From Streptomyces sp. NBC_00286 (GTDB lineage: Bacteria; Actinomycetota; Actinomycetes; Streptomycetales; Streptomycetaceae), in the NCBI RefSeq assembly GCF_036173125.1, contig NZ_CP108054.1, positions 6,291,001 through 6,355,000 of the forward strand: a DNA stretch of 64,000 bases, given 5' to 3'. How positions within the stretch are numbered: position 1 is the stretch's first letter; every line of letters starts with the position of its first letter. Position numbers and translations under genes: made by a program. Positions 62,495-64,000 of this stretch are shown piece after piece. A model generated the notes under the pieces. The model worked only from the letters and a program-made list of their open reading frames with translations, searched no databases and was not told the origin of the DNA.

Positions 62495-63829
62495 TCACAG
62501 CTCCGCCGGAGCCGCCCCCTTCAGCATGTCCAAGTCGAACTTCTTCGCCATCTCCTCGTAGCCCCGGTCGCTCGGGTGCAGATGGTCGCCCGAGTCGTAC
62601 AGGGGTTTGAGGCGGCGTGGGTTGTACGGGTCCCGTAGGGCCTCGTCGAAGTCGACGTAGTCGTCGAAGATGTCGCCCGAGCGGATCTGGGCGTTGACGG
62701 CCTGGCGGGTGGCTTCGAGGTTCGGGCGGTAGCCGCGGTGGCCCTGGAAGGGCATGAGGGTGGCGCCGATGACGCGTAGGCCGCGGGCGTGGGCCCGCTG
62801 CGTCAGCTCGCGCAGGCCGGTGGTGATCTTGTCGGCGTCGGTCACGTGCGGGGTGCGCAGGATGTCGTTGACGCCGAGGGCGATGACTACGGCCTTGACG
62901 TTGGTGCGGCCGAGGACGTCGCGGTCGAAGCGGTTCAGTCCGCTCGGGTTGCCGGCGGGGCGGCCTCCGCCGCCGGCCAGCAGGCGGTTTCCGCTGATGC
63001 CCTGGTTGACGACGCTGTAGCGGGGCCCGTCCGAGTCGTCGCGGGCGCGGTTGCGCAGGCGGTCGGCGAGGGCGTCGGTCCAGCGCCGGTTCTCGCCCAT
63101 GCTGGAGGTCACGCCGTCGGTGAGCGAGTCGCCGATCACGACGACCGTGCCCTCGGACTCGTTGCTCAGCACGTCCACCGCCGTCACATAGCGCCAGGCC
63201 CGCGTCTGAGCGGCGTACGGCACTCCGGTCACGTCCTCCGTACGGTCGCCCTCCGCGGTGTACGAGATCTGCCGCGCCGTCGGGTGGTAGGTGACCGGCC
63301 CGGACGGTGTGGGCGAGTACGTGGTCACCAGGATGTCCGTGTCGTGCGGGATCACCAGCCGTGCCGCGTCGCTGACGACCTGCTGCCCGGGCGGCACTAT
63401 CACCGAGGGGTTGCCGCCGAAGGTCAGGCGGCGCATGGTGTCGGCGGCAGCGGCGGCGTTGTTCGCGGTGGCGGCCACGGCGATCGAGGCGTGCGTGATG
63501 GTGAGCGGCTGCTGTCCGTACAGGTTCGACAGGGTGACGCGCGCCGCGGTGCCCCCCACACCCGCGTGCACGACGTTGCGTACGGAACGGCCTGCCATGC
63601 CGTGCCTCTCGGTGCCCGGTTCGGCACCGGCCGGGGCGGTCGACCAGGTGCCGACCCAGACGCCGGCGGAGGCAGGAGCCGCCGGGTTGTTGTGCGGGCC
63701 CCGGCCGCCCGCCAGCGTGTCCCGGGCGGCGCCGTCGTCGAAGCCGACTCCGACGTAGATGGCCGCGGAAACGGCCACGATCATGGCGATGATCGCCGAC
63801 AGCAGGGCACAACCGTGACGCTTGGTCAT
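62495..63829 (-). CDS. secreted SGNH/GDSL hydrolase
   Basis: 444 residues with a basic N-terminus and a hydrophobic segment (ALLSAIIAMIVAVSAAIYVGV), so secreted or anchored. About 160 residues form a beta-rich region (VGTWSTAPAG ... VHAGVGGTAARVTLSNLYG) as in other actinobacterial GDSL enzymes. The catalytic blocks are GDSLTDGVTS (Ser), GISGNRLL (Gly), ALGVNDI (Asn) and DHLHPSDRGY (Asp/His). It probably cleaves an ester of lipid or polysaccharide. ATG 63829 follows AGGAGA on the minus strand. Confidence 0.88.
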   Translation of the reverse strand: MTKRHGCALLSAIIAMIVAVSAAIYVGVGFDDGAARDTLAGGRGPHNNPAAPASAGVWVGTWSTAPAGAEPGTERHGMAGRSVRNVVHAGVGGTAARVTLSNLYGQQPLTITHASIAVAATANNAAAAADTMRRLTFGGNPSVIVPPGQQVVSDAARLVIPHDTDILVTTYSPTPSGPVTYHPTARQISYTAEGDRTEDVTGVPYAAQTRAWRYVTAVDVLSNESEGTVVVIGDSLTDGVTSSMGENRRWTDALADRLRNRARDDSDGPRYSVVNQGISGNRLLAGGGGRPAGNPSGLNRFDRDVLGRTNVKAVVIALGVNDILRTPHVTDADKITTGLRELTQRAHARGLRVIGATLMPFQGHRGYRPNLEATRQAVNAQIRSGDIFDDYVDFDEALRDPYNPRRLKPLYDSGDHLHPSDRGYEEMAKKFDLDMLKGAAPAEL

Positions 63830-64000
63830 GCGGTGCAGGTCTCCTATGGGCAATGGGAGCCCGAGGCTCCGGTGTGATCACCTCATGATGAGGCATGGCA
63901 GGGGAGGAAACCGACAGGCCCCCCGGCCCTGTCTCGCACCCCCGAACGGAAGACGCAGGGAACTCCTGTTCCGTTCCAGGAGTCGGTCAGGAGGGGAGGA
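63830..64000. other. right-edge intergenic sequence
   Basis: Holds the SGNH gene promoter region, an ACTCCTG/CAGGAGT inverted repeat (63962-63968 and 63977-63983) and an AGGAGGGG that may be the ribosome-binding site of a gene past the edge. No gene can be called. Confidence 0.4.

Overview
The window is chromosomal DNA from a Streptomyces-like actinomycete. GC content is very high, with strong G/C preference at third codon positions. GTG starts are frequent, many genes overlap as GTGA/ATGA, and GC-rich palindromic repeats fill several gaps. From memory, the gene order (narK, nnaR, sigU/rsuA, HelD helicase, malic enzyme, hupA, murA, amino-sugar ABC transporter, hexosaminidase, hppD, pncA/pncB, clpS, mec/cysO/cysM, nagE/nagF, rph, rdgB, bcp, penicillin-binding protein) matches the conserved core around SCO2959-SCO2890 of S. 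coelicolor, so this looks like core chromosome rather than an island.

Layout. 1-8.4 kb: a cut ATPase-fold protein, a Pro/Gln-tailed membrane protein, nitrate transporter narK followed by the HemD-like/winged-helix regulator nnaR, a VapBC toxin-antitoxin pair, a CGNR zinc-finger protein, an eight-copy 47-bp tandem repeat, then the ECF sigma/anti-sigma pair. 8.4-16.4 kb: HelD-like helicase, a strong small-RNA candidate, malic enzyme, HU, MurA (with a duplicated 3' end beside it), YqgE and a DUF3039 protein. 16.4-21.6 kb: sugar ABC transporter and GH20 hexosaminidase behind a candidate DasR site. 21.9-26.7 kb: a three-subunit molybdenum hydroxylase operon. 26.9-33 kb: SUKH-like protein, an odd tRNA-like gene, an MFS exporter, a Doc-type toxin-antitoxin pair, a DEAD-like helicase and an IclR regulator. 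33.3-37.5 kb: Lon-domain protease, Lrp regulator divergent from hppD, and an FAD-linked oxidase. 37.6-44.5 kb: two RDD membrane proteins, NAD salvage genes pncA and pncB, ClpS and its DUF2017 partner. 44.7-48.3 kb: amino-acid symporter, then the Mec/CysO/CysM sulfur-carrier cysteine pathway with a Cys-ending leader peptide. 48.3-54.5 kb: mirrored repeats, a metallo-hydrolase, the GlcNAc phosphotransferase genes nagE and nagF around DasR-type operators, RNase PH, RdgB and tRNA-Leu(UAG). 54.6-63.9 kb: Bcp, DUF3618, GroES paralogue, bifunctional penicillin-binding protein, an ABC-2 exporter operon, a DUF1707 protein and an SGNH hydrolase.

Themes. Two amino-sugar uptake systems (ABC plus hexosaminidase; PTS) both carry DasR-like operators, suggesting coordinated chitin/GlcNAc use. 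Many genes have a TANNNT box 6-7 nt before the start codon, as expected for leaderless transcripts. The most notable oddities are the synonymous 60-bp copy of the murA 3' end, a 139-nt structured RNA candidate with its own promoter and terminator, the palindrome-rich insertion inside the hexosaminidase, the molybdenum enzyme lacking its catalytic Glu, the class II tRNA-like gene with an unplaceable anticodon, and the leader peptide before cysO-cysM.
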